Part shown: one piece after another, positions 6,705 through 14,794 of the stretch
Position numbering within the stretch: position 1 is the first letter of the stretch
Layout: each line of letters begins with the position of its first letter
Origin: JBBIOI01 sp037443425
Lineage (GTDB): Bacteria; Desulfobacterota; BSN033; UBA1163
DNA: 19,839 bases
Reading direction: 5' to 3'
Assembly: GCA_037443425.1 (NCBI GenBank)
Contig: JBBIOI010000061.1
Location: 1 to 19,839 of the forward strand
Program-made: the position numbers and the translations under genes
Notes under the pieces: model-generated
Database searches by the model: none
Seen by the model: only the letters and a program-made list of their open reading frames with translations
What the model was told of the DNA's origin: nothing

Positions 6705-7217
6705 ATGGCCCTAAAAAAGACTAAGTTAATTTTCTTATATATATCCTTCTTTTTTACATCTTCTGTAGTGGCTCAAAGTCCTCAGGAGTTCCCTGTATCA
6801 CCTCCTCCTCTAACAGAAGGGATTTACCCTTGTAGTAACTGCCATGCCGGGATGGAAGTAAATTATAAAAAAAGGGAATTAAAGGAAGAGCATACAAAGA
6901 TAAGGCTCCGTCATGCCGAAAACCTCAGGTGGTGCCTTGATTGTCATGATGCAAAAAATCGAGATAAACTAAGACTCTACAATGGTGAGCTTATAGATTT
7001 TACTGAAAGTCATCGTCTTTGTGGAGAGTGCCACGGAAATCTTTACAGAGATTGGAAAGCCGGAATTCATGGAAAGCGAACAGGGTATTTCACAAAAAAG
7101 GGGGAAAGGACATATTTTCTGTGTGCACATTGTCACGATCCACACGAACCAAAGTTTAAACCGGTCGTTCCGGAGCCTCCTCCGTTTCGACCAACGGATA
7201 GAAGAAATGTCAAATAA
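6705..7217 (+). CDS. Periplasmic tetraheme cytochrome c (CbcS-like)
   Basis: A 170-residue exported cytochrome: signal peptide at about residues 1-23, a proline-rich linker, and four CXXCH sites at C43, C77, C106 and C140. Additional histidines (H63, H70, H103, H122, H147) could supply distal ligands. The ATG at 6705 is preferred over the upstream TTG at 6681 because it begins the signal peptide cleanly and has AAGGTGG just upstream, although the spacing is short. The stop overlaps the next gene by 11 bases, so it is co-translated with the FeS and NrfD proteins. Together they match the cytochrome/FeS/membrane order of the Geobacter Cbc4 complex (CbcSTU), as I recall it. The role is inferred: carrying electrons between a quinone-facing membrane complex and periplasmic cytochromes. 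Confidence 0.85.
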   Translation: MALKKTKLIFLYISFFFTSSVVAQSPQEFPVSPPPLTEGIYPCSNCHAGMEVNYKKRELKEEHTKIRLRHAENLRWCLDCHDAKNRDKLRLYNGELIDFTESHRLCGECHGNLYRDWKAGIHGKRTGYFTKKGERTYFLCAHCHDPHEPKFKPVVPEPPPFRPTDRRNVK

Positions 7218-8112
7218 AACTTATACTCGGAGAGAATTTTTAAAAAAAATCTCAATAACCGCCATTGGAGGCCTTTCTATTCCATTGCTTCAGGCCTGTT
7301 CAAAAGATGAGGTCGAAGACTTTCTTCAGAAGCATTATCTTGAAATGACAGAAGAAGAAAAAAGGGAGGTTATTAAAAAACTTGAGAAACGTTACCTCCA
7401 GCAATATGGAAGGAGATTTAAAATAAGAACCGATGAGGCATTGCCTGAAACCCTCTGGGGTTACGGTCTTGAGCTTTCACGTTGCATTGGTTGTAGAAGG
7501 TGCGTTTATGCATGTGCACAGGAGAATAACAATTCACGTTATGCCCGTCAACTTCACTGGATAAGGGTTTTAAGATTAAAAAGAGGAAATCTCATAAACC
7601 TTGAAGAGTCAGAACATTATTATACGCCTGAAACCGTCCCTGAAAAGGGTTTTATATACTTACCTGTGCAGTGTCAACAGTGTCAGAACCCTCCCTGTGT
7701 TAAGGTCTGTCCAATTCATGCAACCTGGCAGGAACCAGATGGAATTGTTGTTGTGGATTACAACTGGTGTATAGGATGTCGTTACTGCATTGCTGCATGT
7801 CCATACAAAGGAAGGGTTTTTAACTGGTCAGAACCTAATCTGCCAAGGGATGAAGTAAATCCTGATGTCCATTATTTAGGAAATAGACCGAGAATGAAAT
7901 GCGCAGTTGAAAAGTGTACATTCTGTATTCAGAGAGTCAGGCAAGGTCGATACCCTGCGTGTGTTGAGGTCTGCCCAACAGGTGCAAGAAAGTTTGGAAA
8001 TCTTCTCGACCCAAGAAGTGAAATCCGATATATAATTGAAAATAAGAGGGTCTTCAGATTGAAAGAGGATCTAAATACAGAGTCAAAATTTTATTACTTC
8101 TTCGAATCTTAA
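7207..8112 (+). CDS. Tat-exported four-cluster FeS subunit (HybA/CbcT-like)
   Basis: A 301-residue electron-transfer subunit. The N-terminus TRREFLKK plus a hydrophobic stretch is a Tat signal, and C31 in LLQAC may be a lipobox. Four [4Fe-4S] motifs follow: C93-x2-C-x2-C-x3-C, the CQQCQNPPCVKVCP type (156-168), CIGCRYCIAACP (188-198), and CTFC with CVEVCP (237-256). A charged helix (about 34-68) separates the signal from the cluster domain. The ATG at 7207 sits inside the end of the preceding cytochrome gene; a longer frame reaching back to 7021 only overlaps that gene and lacks the signal at its start. Having its own Tat signal means it does not rely on a molybdoenzyme partner, and none is encoded in this module. 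The next gene encodes its membrane partner. Confidence 0.9.
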   Translation: MSNKTYTRREFLKKISITAIGGLSIPLLQACSKDEVEDFLQKHYLEMTEEEKREVIKKLEKRYLQQYGRRFKIRTDEALPETLWGYGLELSRCIGCRRCVYACAQENNNSRYARQLHWIRVLRLKRGNLINLEESEHYYTPETVPEKGFIYLPVQCQQCQNPPCVKVCPIHATWQEPDGIVVVDYNWCIGCRYCIAACPYKGRVFNWSEPNLPRDEVNPDVHYLGNRPRMKCAVEKCTFCIQRVRQGRYPACVEVCPTGARKFGNLLDPRSEIRYIIENKRVFRLKEDLNTESKFYYFFES

Positions 8113-8121
8113 GTGGAGACA

Positions 8122-9375
8122 ATGGATAAACTTCGAGATACATTAAAGGAGACTTGGCATTTTTATAAAAAAACCCTGATATTAGTATCCAGGGGTAGTA
8201 AGATTTATTATTCATGGTGTCTCTTTTTAATTGCAATAATTATAATCGGGTTCTTATTTTATCTTAAACAACATGAAAATGGACTTATAGAAACAAACCT
8301 TACAGATCAGGTTTCATGGGGACTCTATATTGCAAATTTCACCTATCTTGTTGGAACTGCGGCTGCAGCCGTCCTTCTTGTAATCCCTGCATATATATAT
8401 CAGTTTAAACCCATAAAAGAGATTGTCGTACTTGGAGAGCTTTTTGCAGCCTCATCTGTTATCATGGCTATTCTATTTGTAATGGTTGATCTTGGTAGGC
8501 TTGATAGATTCTGGCATATGCTTCCATTTATTGGGAAGATGAACTTTCCAAAATCCCTTCTCGCATGGGACGTTTTAGTCTTAAATGGTTACCTATTCTT
8601 AAACCTTTTTATCCCGATTTATCTTCTTGTGAAGTTCTATTATAGAAAAGAACCAAACTGGAAATTTATACTCCCTTTTATACTGCTCTCTATACCATGG
8701 GCCGTAGGTATTCACACAGTTACTGCATTTGTTTACAATGGACTTCCAGCCCGTCCATTCTGGAATGCATCGATCCTTGCACCAAGATTTCTGGCAAGCG
8801 CATTCTGCTCGGGCCCTGCAATCATCATTATTATATTCCAGGTAATAAGAAAGATCTCATCAATCAATATTGAAGATAGAGCCCTTTTTAAGATTGCAGA
8901 GCTTATTGCATATGCAATGTTTTTAAACCTTTTTCTTATGAGTGCAGAACTGTTTAAAGAGTATTATTCGAATACCGTTCATATAGCATCCTTTAAATAT
9001 CTCTTTGAAGGCCTTCACGAGCATAATGAACTTGTTCCCTGGATCTGGTCAGCAATGGCAATGAATGTTACTGCATTCTTTCTTTTTCTTATTCCTCAAA
9101 CAAGGAAGCGTCTTAGCACCTTAAATATCGGTTGCCTTCTAATCATCATTGGAGTCTGGATTGAAAAGGGGCCCGGATTTGTAATTCCAGGATTCGTTCC
9201 AGATCCGTTAGGCGAGATACACGAATATATACCGAATCTCTTAGAATTAATGGTCTCATTTGGTATATGGGCATTGGGACTTTTTATATTTACCCTTCTT
9301 ATGAAGGTAGCAATTCCAATCGAGACAGGAGAATTCACCATTACCGAATATGAAAAAGAGATGATAAAGATATGA
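8122..9375 (+). CDS. NrfD/HybB-like integral membrane quinone subunit
   Basis: A 417-residue polytopic membrane protein with roughly ten hydrophobic helices, of the NrfD/PsrC superfamily and closest in feel to HybB/CbcU. The first helix (about residues 36-50) precedes the QVSWGLYIANFTYLVG block typical of the family. VDLGRLDRFWHM and the HTVTAFVYNGLPARPFWNAS block are further family landmarks. These proteins bind menaquinone near the periplasmic side and pass electrons to the FeS subunit. ATG 8122 with GGAG upstream is chosen over GTG 8113, which has no ribosome site. It is the last gene of the module; the next gene is preceded by its own promoter and a terminator hairpin. Confidence 0.9.
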   Translation: MDKLRDTLKETWHFYKKTLILVSRGSKIYYSWCLFLIAIIIIGFLFYLKQHENGLIETNLTDQVSWGLYIANFTYLVGTAAAAVLLVIPAYIYQFKPIKEIVVLGELFAASSVIMAILFVMVDLGRLDRFWHMLPFIGKMNFPKSLLAWDVLVLNGYLFLNLFIPIYLLVKFYYRKEPNWKFILPFILLSIPWAVGIHTVTAFVYNGLPARPFWNASILAPRFLASAFCSGPAIIIIIFQVIRKISSINIEDRALFKIAELIAYAMFLNLFLMSAELFKEYYSNTVHIASFKYLFEGLHEHNELVPWIWSAMAMNVTAFFLFLIPQTRKRLSTLNIGCLLIIIGVWIEKGPGFVIPGFVPDPLGEIHEYIPNLLELMVSFGIWALGLFIFTLLMKVAIPIETGEFTITEYEKEMIKI

Positions 9376-9412
9376 GGAGGCAAGATATGGTATTCCAAGA
9401 GAATCAAGAGAA

Positions 9413-9476
9413 CTCTGAAAAAGTCTTTGAAAGACTGGGGAGGTAGGGTTAAGAATTTTTAAATAGTTTTTCAGAG
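9413..9476. repeat. 64-bp short form of the palindromic repeat
   Basis: Perfect 10-bp inverted ends: CTCTGAAAAA (9413-9422) and TTTTTCAGAG (9467-9476). Read on the minus strand it matches the two ends of the 43-254 element, with about 147 internal bases missing. That relationship suggests an internally deleted copy. Confidence 0.6.
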
Positions 9477-9482
9477 ATAATC

Positions 9483-9511
9483 TTGACTTTTTAAATAAAG
9501 TTTTTTATTAT
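9483..9511 (+). promoter_or_regulatory. Sigma-70-type promoter of the triheme/TtrA-like operon
   Basis: TTGACT (9483-9488), a 17-base spacer, and TATTAT (9506-9511). Transcription would start near 9518, ten bases before the terminator hairpin at 9528. The same hexamers and spacing occur upstream of the 18-haem gene. Confidence 0.6.
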
Positions 9512-9527
9512 TTGAATTAGTTTAGGG

Positions 9528-9566
9528 GGGTAAAACTGATAAAGTTTATCAGCTTTACCCTTTTTT
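9528..9566 (+). terminator. Strong intrinsic terminator, possibly an attenuator
   Basis: GGGTAAAACTGATAAA (9528-9543) pairs with 9545-9560 along 16 positions with one mismatch, and is followed by six T residues (9561-9566). It can end the upstream NrfD operon. Because a promoter lies just before it, it would also sit in the leader of the next operon. Confidence 0.75.
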
Positions 9567-9603
9567 GTTTAAATTCAAAATTCAGATAAGGGTGAGGTAT
9601 AGG

Positions 9604-9921
9604 ATGAAAAAGTTTATAGTAATAATTCCTTTTATGCTGATCTTTATTTTATCCCAAATGGTTTCAGGAAGAGTTGGTGGTGGAGACATTGTCTATAAGC
9701 CTGAAAAGGCAAGAAATGTGATATTCAGCCATGAGGTTCATGTTAAAGATATTGGACTTAAATGTACAGAATGCCATGATAGTATTTTTACAACAAAAGA
9801 GAAGCGAAAAAATTTTACGATGGCTGATATGCGAAAAGGTTTATCCTGCGGGGCATGTCATAATGGAAAGATTGCCTTTGATGTAAAGGCAAATTGCTCC
9901 AAATGTCACAAAAAAGATTAG
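9604..9921 (+). CDS. Triheme c7-type cytochrome
   Basis: A 105-residue exported cytochrome with a signal peptide (about residues 1-22). Three haem sites, CTECH, CGACH and CSKCH, lie in the arrangement FSHEVHV...MADMRKGLSCGACHNGKIAF, which is characteristic of the c7-type triheme domain family (relatives of Geobacter PpcA). ATG 9604 with GGTGAGG upstream is preferred over a TTG at 9565, which lies in the terminator's T-run. It is the first gene of an operon with the FeS and catalytic subunits 10-15 bases apart. It probably carries electrons between a membrane complex (perhaps module 5 or 7) and the TtrA-like enzyme, because this operon encodes no NrfD partner. Confidence 0.9.
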   Translation: MKKFIVIIPFMLIFILSQMVSGRVGGGDIVYKPEKARNVIFSHEVHVKDIGLKCTECHDSIFTTKEKRKNFTMADMRKGLSCGACHNGKIAFDVKANCSKCHKKD

Positions 9922-9931
9922 GAGGGAAGAT

Positions 9932-10768
9932 ATGATTGAGGGGAGAGATGAATTAATAATAATGCAAGAGGATATAAAAAGAGAGGCAAAAAGAACTACT
10001 ACCCGCTGGGCAATGCTTATAGATCTTAGGCGATGTACAGGATGTAAATCCTGTACCGTGGGGTGCATGGTCGAGCAGAAGAGTCCCCCAGGAATTATAT
10101 ACCGTCCTCTATATGAAGAGGAGTCTGGGAAATTCCCAAATGTGAAGAGGCGTTTTACCCCTCGACCATGCAATCAGTGTGACAATCCTCCCTGTGTTCA
10201 GGACTGTCCCAAAAAGGGAAAGGCCACCTGGAAGAGCGAGAAAGGTATAAGCAATGGTATAGTAATGATTAATTATGAGGAGTGTATTGGTTGCGGTCGT
10301 TGTGTTGCAGCCTGTCCATATAAGGCAAGGGCAATTGATCAAGGGGCTTTTTATACAGAAGGAACTCCAAAAATTGAGGAATATGAATTATCTCCGACAT
10401 GGGAATATGGTAGAAAATGGTCCAGACAGAAAGACCACATCCCTATTGGTGTTGCAAGGAAATGCCACTTCTGTCTTCATCGGATTAAAAATGGAATGCT
10501 TCCAGTGTGTGTAAGTACATGTATATGCAGGGCAACCTTTTTTGGTGATCCTGATGATAAAGATAGCCTAATCTACAAAATGATTAAATCAAATAAGGTA
10601 GTTGTTTTAAAGTCCGTAGCACCATCTATTTCCCTGAGTATAAAGCCAGGAATGTTTAAGGGATTAAGTGGTGAAGAGATATCGAAGAAGATTGGATATC
10701 CAGGGACTTTGCCTGTATTTGCTGATTCAGCACCAACCAGACCACGTGTTTATTACATTATAAACTAA
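9932..10768 (+). CDS. TtrB/PsrB-like four-cluster FeS subunit
   Basis: A 278-residue electron-transfer subunit with no signal of its own, so it is presumably co-exported with the Tat-signalled catalytic subunit that follows. Cluster motifs lie at C35-x2-C-x2-C-x3-C, CNQCDNPPCVQDCP (80-92), CIGCGRCVAACP (118-129), and CHFC with CVSTCIC (178-199). The last motif has Ile where Pro is usual and an extra Cys (C199). A 70-residue C-terminal extension after the clusters (KPGMFKGLSGEE...) is longer than in simple PsrB proteins. The start has an ideal ribosome site, AGGAGG, 6-7 bases upstream. Residue numbers refer to ATG 9932. Confidence 0.9.
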   Translation: MIEGRDELIIMQEDIKREAKRTTTRWAMLIDLRRCTGCKSCTVGCMVEQKSPPGIIYRPLYEEESGKFPNVKRRFTPRPCNQCDNPPCVQDCPKKGKATWKSEKGISNGIVMINYEECIGCGRCVAACPYKARAIDQGAFYTEGTPKIEEYELSPTWEYGRKWSRQKDHIPIGVARKCHFCLHRIKNGMLPVCVSTCICRATFFGDPDDKDSLIYKMIKSNKVVVLKSVAPSISLSIKPGMFKGLSGEEISKKIGYPGTLPVFADSAPTRPRVYYIIN

Positions 10769-10782
10769 GGGAGGGAAAAGGT

Positions 10783-13700
10783 ATGAAGAAACCTATAAAT
10801 ATATTGAATGAAAATAGATTAAATAGAAGGGATTTTATCAAATGTACTGCCTTGCTTGGCAGTACACTAATTGCATCACAGCTTGAATGGACTCAGGATT
10901 TGATGAGAAGGGCTGAAGCAGGACTTTTAACACCTGAAGAAGAATACGAACTAATTAGACCTGAAAATACCATTTATTCAGTATGTCTACAGTGTAATAC
11001 AGGTTGTGGTATAAAGGTTAAATTATTCAGAAAGAATGGTACTACTATCGCCCTCAAGATAGATGGAAATCCTTACTCACCTTTTGTTTCTCTTCCACAT
11101 ATTCCATATAATACAACACCATTGGAAGTAAATACCACTGATATGGCCATCTGTCCAAAAGGACAGGCAGGAGTGCAAACAGCCTATGATCCATATAGGA
11201 TTACAAAAGTCCTAAAAAGGGCAGGTAAGAGAGGAGAAAATAAATGGATGACCATTCCTTTTGATCAGGCAATTGATGAAATCGTGAATGGTGGTAGGCT
11301 ATTCAGTCATGTCCCGGGTGAAGAAAATCGAATCGTAACAGGCCTAAAGGATATATATGCCCTGAGAGATCCAAAGATAGCAAAAGAGATGGCAGATGAT
11401 GTAGCAAAAATTCTAAAGGCAAAAGATAAAAAGAAGGCTGTCGAGGAATTCAAACAAAAACATGCCCAGAATCTGCATTACTTGATCGATCCAGAGCATC
11501 CTGACCTTGGTCCAAAAAATAATCAGCTTGTCTATATGTGGGGCAGGAAAAAGGGTGGAAGAGGAGATTTTGCATTAAGGTTCTTTAACGATTACTTCGG
11601 AACAGTAAATACTCATGGTCACACAACTGTATGTCAGGGATCGCTTTACTTTACATGTAAAGCCATGAGCGAACAGTATCAAAATAATAAGTTTGGTGGA
11701 GGTGTGAAATTTTACTGGCAGGGAGATTTTGAAAATGCAGAATACATCCTCTGTGTAGGCTCAAATCTATTTGATGCAAATTATGGTCCATCAAACAGGA
11801 ACCTTAGGCTGATCCCAAGGCTTGCAGAGGGCAAGGCAAAGTTGACAGTAGTTGATCCAAGGTTTAATAAGGCGGCGGCAAAAGCAAATAAATATCTTCC
11901 CATAAAGCCTGGAACAGATGGAGCATTTTTTGCAGGAATCATACAATGGATAATCAAAAACAAGAGATATGATGAGAGATATCTCTCAAATGCCAATAAA
12001 GCAGCAGCAAAAGAAGCTAATGAACCAACCTGGACAAATGCTGTCCTTCTTGTAAAGATTGACAAAGATGGAAATCCGGGTAGTTTCCTTAGGGCTCATG
12101 AGATTGGATTAACCCAGATAGAAAAAAGAAAGGACAAGGATGGTAAAGAATATGATTTTGAATACCTTGTCTGTATGAAAGATGGAAAACCTGTAGCTGT
12201 AGATCCAAATGATGAGAAGAATCCTGTTAAAGGTGATCTTTTTGTAGATTTAGAGATAAAAGGTATAAGGGTTAAGAGTGCTTTACAAATAGTATATGAG
12301 GCCTCTTTATCGAAGACAATGGATGAGTGGTCACAGATATGTGGTATTCCTGTTAAGGATATAGAAGAGGTTGCCAGAGATCTAACAAGCCATGGGAAAA
12401 AAGCTGTGGTGGATGTTCATAGAGGAGTTGCCCAGCATACAAATGGTTTTTACAGTGTAACATCTGCTATGACGATAAACCTTCTTCTTGGGAATTTCGA
12501 TTGGAAAGGCGGTATGATCGCTGCATCAACATATAATACTACTGGCGGAAAAGAAGGACAGCCCTTTGATCTCGGTAAATTAAAACCCGCAAAGACAACA
12601 AAATTTGGTATAAGTATAATTCGCCATGATATTAAGTATGAAGATACAACCCTATTTTCAGGGTATCCTGCAAAGCGAAACTGGTGGCCTCTTGCAAGTG
12701 ATATATATGAAGAAATCATACCCTCAATAGGTGACGCATATCCTTATCCCATTAAAGCACTTTTCACATACATGGCAACTCCAGTCTATGCATTACCAGC
12801 AGGTCATACAAATATCGAAATCCTTTCGGACCTAAACAAGGTTCCATTATACTTTGCATGTGATATATTGGTGGGAACAACATCAATATACGCAGACTAC
12901 ATATTTCCTGACCTTAGCTATCTTGAACGATGGGAGATGCATGGCTCCCACCCCAATATGCCTGTCAAGGTTCAACCTGTGCGTCAACCTGTTATAGCAC
13001 CTCTTACGGAGACAGTTAAGGTCTTTGGTGAAGAGATGCCATGCTCCTTTGAGGCTGTTATTTTAGCACTCGCTGAAAAACTTGGTATGAAGGGATATGG
13101 AAAAGATGGATTCACAACGGGCCAGGATTTTACAAGGCCTGATGATTTTTATATTCGTATGGTAGCTAATATAGCTACAGATGGAACCGCGGTTCCTGAT
13201 GCAGATGAAAGGGAAGTAAAGCTCTTTCTTGATTCAAGAAGACATCTTCCAAAAACCGTATTTGACACTGAGAGGTGGGAGAAAATCACAGGAAGAAACT
13301 GGAGAAAAGTCATCTATGTCCTTAACCGTGGGGGTAGATTTCAGGATTATAAAGATGTTTACAAAGGTGAATATGTAGCTAACCAATACAAACGTTTGAT
13401 AAACATATACCAGGAAAAGACCGCTGGGACAAAGAACGCCTTCACAGGAAAACCAAATCCAGGCTACGCAACATATATTCCGATAAACACAACAGTTGGG
13501 AAATCCCCTAAAGACTATGGTTTTGAAGAAGGCTATCCTCTCAACCTCTTGACACAAAGAGATATTACCATGACTAAATCGAGGACAATAGTGGATTACT
13601 GGCTCACTTCAGTTTTGCCTGAAAACTCTGTCATAATTAACACCATTGATGCAAAGAGGCTCAATCTCAAAGAAGGAGATAAAGTTAAAATCGTCTCCGC

Positions 13701-14010
13701 AACCAATAAGGATGGAGTGTGGGATCTGAGAAATGGTGTGAAAAAACCAATGATTGGTAAGGTAAAAATAACCGAAACTATTATGCCCGGGGTGATCACA
13801 TTTATACTTGGCTATGGACACTGGGCCACAGGTGCCTCTGATATTACAGTAGATAGCAAATTAATCAAAGGAGACTCGAGAAGGGCAACCGGAGTCCATG
13901 CAAATGCTGCCATGTGGATAGACCCGTATTTAAAAAATACATGTATGCTCGATCCGATTGGAGGTAGCGTGTCTTTCTATGATACAAAAATTAATTTGAT
14001 TAAAATTTAA
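10783..14010 (+). CDS. TtrA-like molybdopterin oxidoreductase, catalytic subunit
   Basis: A 1075-residue DMSO-reductase family enzyme. The Tat signal NRRDFIK begins at residue 14. The [4Fe-4S] site is C68-x2-C71-x3-C75...C124. The molybdenum ligand is most likely C284 in HGHTTVCQGS. Further cofactor landmarks are ILCVGSNLFDANYG, TVVDPRFNKAAAKA, LPIKPGTDG and, near the C-terminus, PLNLLTQRDITMTKSRT. The length is typical of TtrA (tetrathionate), ArrA/SrdA (arsenate or selenate) relatives and longer than PsrA. YADYIFPDLSYLERWE and QPVRQPVIAP also fit TtrA-type proteins. Substrate is not decidable by eye. An insertion at about 175-245 is charged and Lys-rich (AKILKAKDKKKAVEEFKQKH). It forms a unit with the FeS and triheme subunits but no NrfD protein. 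Confidence 0.9.
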   Translation: MKKPINILNENRLNRRDFIKCTALLGSTLIASQLEWTQDLMRRAEAGLLTPEEEYELIRPENTIYSVCLQCNTGCGIKVKLFRKNGTTIALKIDGNPYSPFVSLPHIPYNTTPLEVNTTDMAICPKGQAGVQTAYDPYRITKVLKRAGKRGENKWMTIPFDQAIDEIVNGGRLFSHVPGEENRIVTGLKDIYALRDPKIAKEMADDVAKILKAKDKKKAVEEFKQKHAQNLHYLIDPEHPDLGPKNNQLVYMWGRKKGGRGDFALRFFNDYFGTVNTHGHTTVCQGSLYFTCKAMSEQYQNNKFGGGVKFYWQGDFENAEYILCVGSNLFDANYGPSNRNLRLIPRLAEGKAKLTVVDPRFNKAAAKANKYLPIKPGTDGAFFAGIIQWIIKNKRYDERYLSNANKAAAKEANEPTWTNAVLLVKIDKDGNPGSFLRAHEIGLTQIEKRKDKDGKEYDFEYLVCMKDGKPVAVDPNDEKNPVKGDLFVDLEIKGIRVKSALQIVYEASLSKTMDEWSQICGIPVKDIEEVARDLTSHGKKAVVDVHRGVAQHTNGFYSVTSAMTINLLLGNFDWKGGMIAASTYNTTGGKEGQPFDLGKLKPAKTTKFGISIIRHDIKYEDTTLFSGYPAKRNWWPLASDIYEEIIPSIGDAYPYPIKALFTYMATPVYALPAGHTNIEILSDLNKVPLYFACDILVGTTSIYADYIFPDLSYLERWEMHGSHPNMPVKVQPVRQPVIAPLTETVKVFGEEMPCSFEAVILALAEKLGMKGYGKDGFTTGQDFTRPDDFYIRMVANIATDGTAVPDADEREVKLFLDSRRHLPKTVFDTERWEKITGRNWRKVIYVLNRGGRFQDYKDVYKGEYVANQYKRLINIYQEKTAGTKNAFTGKPNPGYATYIPINTTVGKSPKDYGFEEGYPLNLLTQRDITMTKSRTIVDYWLTSVLPENSVIINTIDAKRLNLKEGDKVKIVSATNKDGVWDLRNGVKKPMIGKVKITETIMPGVITFILGYGHWATGASDITVDSKLIKGDSRRATGVHANAAMWIDPYLKNTCMLDPIGGSVSFYDTKINLIKI

Positions 14011-14052
14011 TTATAAAAAAAACTTCTTCATGTAATGACCTCTCGTTACTCT

Positions 14053-14145
14053 CATTGCGAGTTCTTTAGCACGTGACAATCCAATTTTTCTATCTGTAGT
14101 GAGTATTATTAAAAGAAGAGATTGCCACGCATTGTCGCAATAATG
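14053..14145. repeat. Intergenic hairpin repeat (CATTGCGA...)
   Basis: Left arm 14053-14081 (CATTGCGAG...GTGACAATC) faces right arm 14120-14145 (GATTGCCACGC...GCAATAATG) as an imperfect inverted repeat. The motif recurs in 19250-19346. It occupies most of the 262-base gap between the TtrA-like and pentaheme genes and may also serve as a transcript end. Confidence 0.5.
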
Positions 14146-14272
14146 TTCGAGAGAGATTTATATAATAAAATTTGATTTGATATGATATTAAAATTTTTGG
14201 ATATTGAATTTTTTTAAAAATATTGTTATAAAAATCGATTTAGGGGGGAATGCAAAATAAGGATATTGGGAA

Positions 14273-14767
14273 ATGAAATATTTCCTGATTGGATTTGTTG
14301 TTGGCATTCTCCTATTAATCTTATTTATAAGTTCGAGCCTAAGTTTAAAATCCAAACAACCAATCCAATTCAATCACAAGCTCCATAAAGAAGCAGGCAT
14401 CGAATGTATTAATTGTCATATCTATTTTAAAGAACAGAAATTCTCCGGGATGCCAACTATCTCAACCTGCATGGAATGTCATAAAGATTCTATAACAAAA
14501 AGCCCAGAGGAAGAAAAATTAAGAAGACTTTTTAAAGAAGGAAAAGAAATAGCCTGGGAACAGATATATAAGCAACCTGACCATGTATTTTTTTCACATA
14601 GACGTCATGTGGTAATTGGTAAGATCGATTGTAAAGATTGCCATGGACCAGTTGGAGAAAGTGAAAAACCTCTTACAAAACCATCGGTGAAGATGACAAT
14701 GAAATGGTGTATGGATTGCCATACTAAAGCAAAGGCGAACAATGATTGTCTGGCATGTCATGTATAA
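14273..14767 (+). CDS. Membrane-anchored pentaheme cytochrome c (QrcA/ActA-like)
   Basis: A 164-residue cytochrome with an uncleaved-looking N-terminal helix (about residues 3-24) and five haem sites at C45, C66, C120, C146 and C159. The FNHKLH and FFSHRRHV segments supply likely distal His ligands. Position and order (multiheme, MopB-like, FeS, NrfD) match QrcA of the Desulfovibrio Qrc menaquinone reductase, which has six haems, and ActA of alternative complex III, which has five. It would exchange electrons between the complex and soluble periplasmic cytochromes. The ATG at 14273 follows AAGGATATTGGGAA. I expect co-transcription with the next three genes, 27 bases downstream. Confidence 0.85.
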   Translation: MKYFLIGFVVGILLLILFISSSLSLKSKQPIQFNHKLHKEAGIECINCHIYFKEQKFSGMPTISTCMECHKDSITKSPEEEKLRRLFKEGKEIAWEQIYKQPDHVFFSHRRHVVIGKIDCKDCHGPVGESEKPLTKPSVKMTMKWCMDCHTKAKANNDCLACHV

Positions 14768-14794
14768 TTTTTATTCTTTCCAAAGGATCTGTTT

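Noticed and set aside
7021..7206. Extended N-terminus of the FeS protein reaching back to 7021
   Set aside because: It overlaps the tetraheme cytochrome for its whole length, and the Tat signal must be at the N-terminus. ATG 7207 is the sensible start.
9565..9603. Longer N-terminus of the triheme cytochrome from TTG 9565
   Set aside because: The codons lie in the terminator tail and ribosome site, and the signal peptide begins at 9604.
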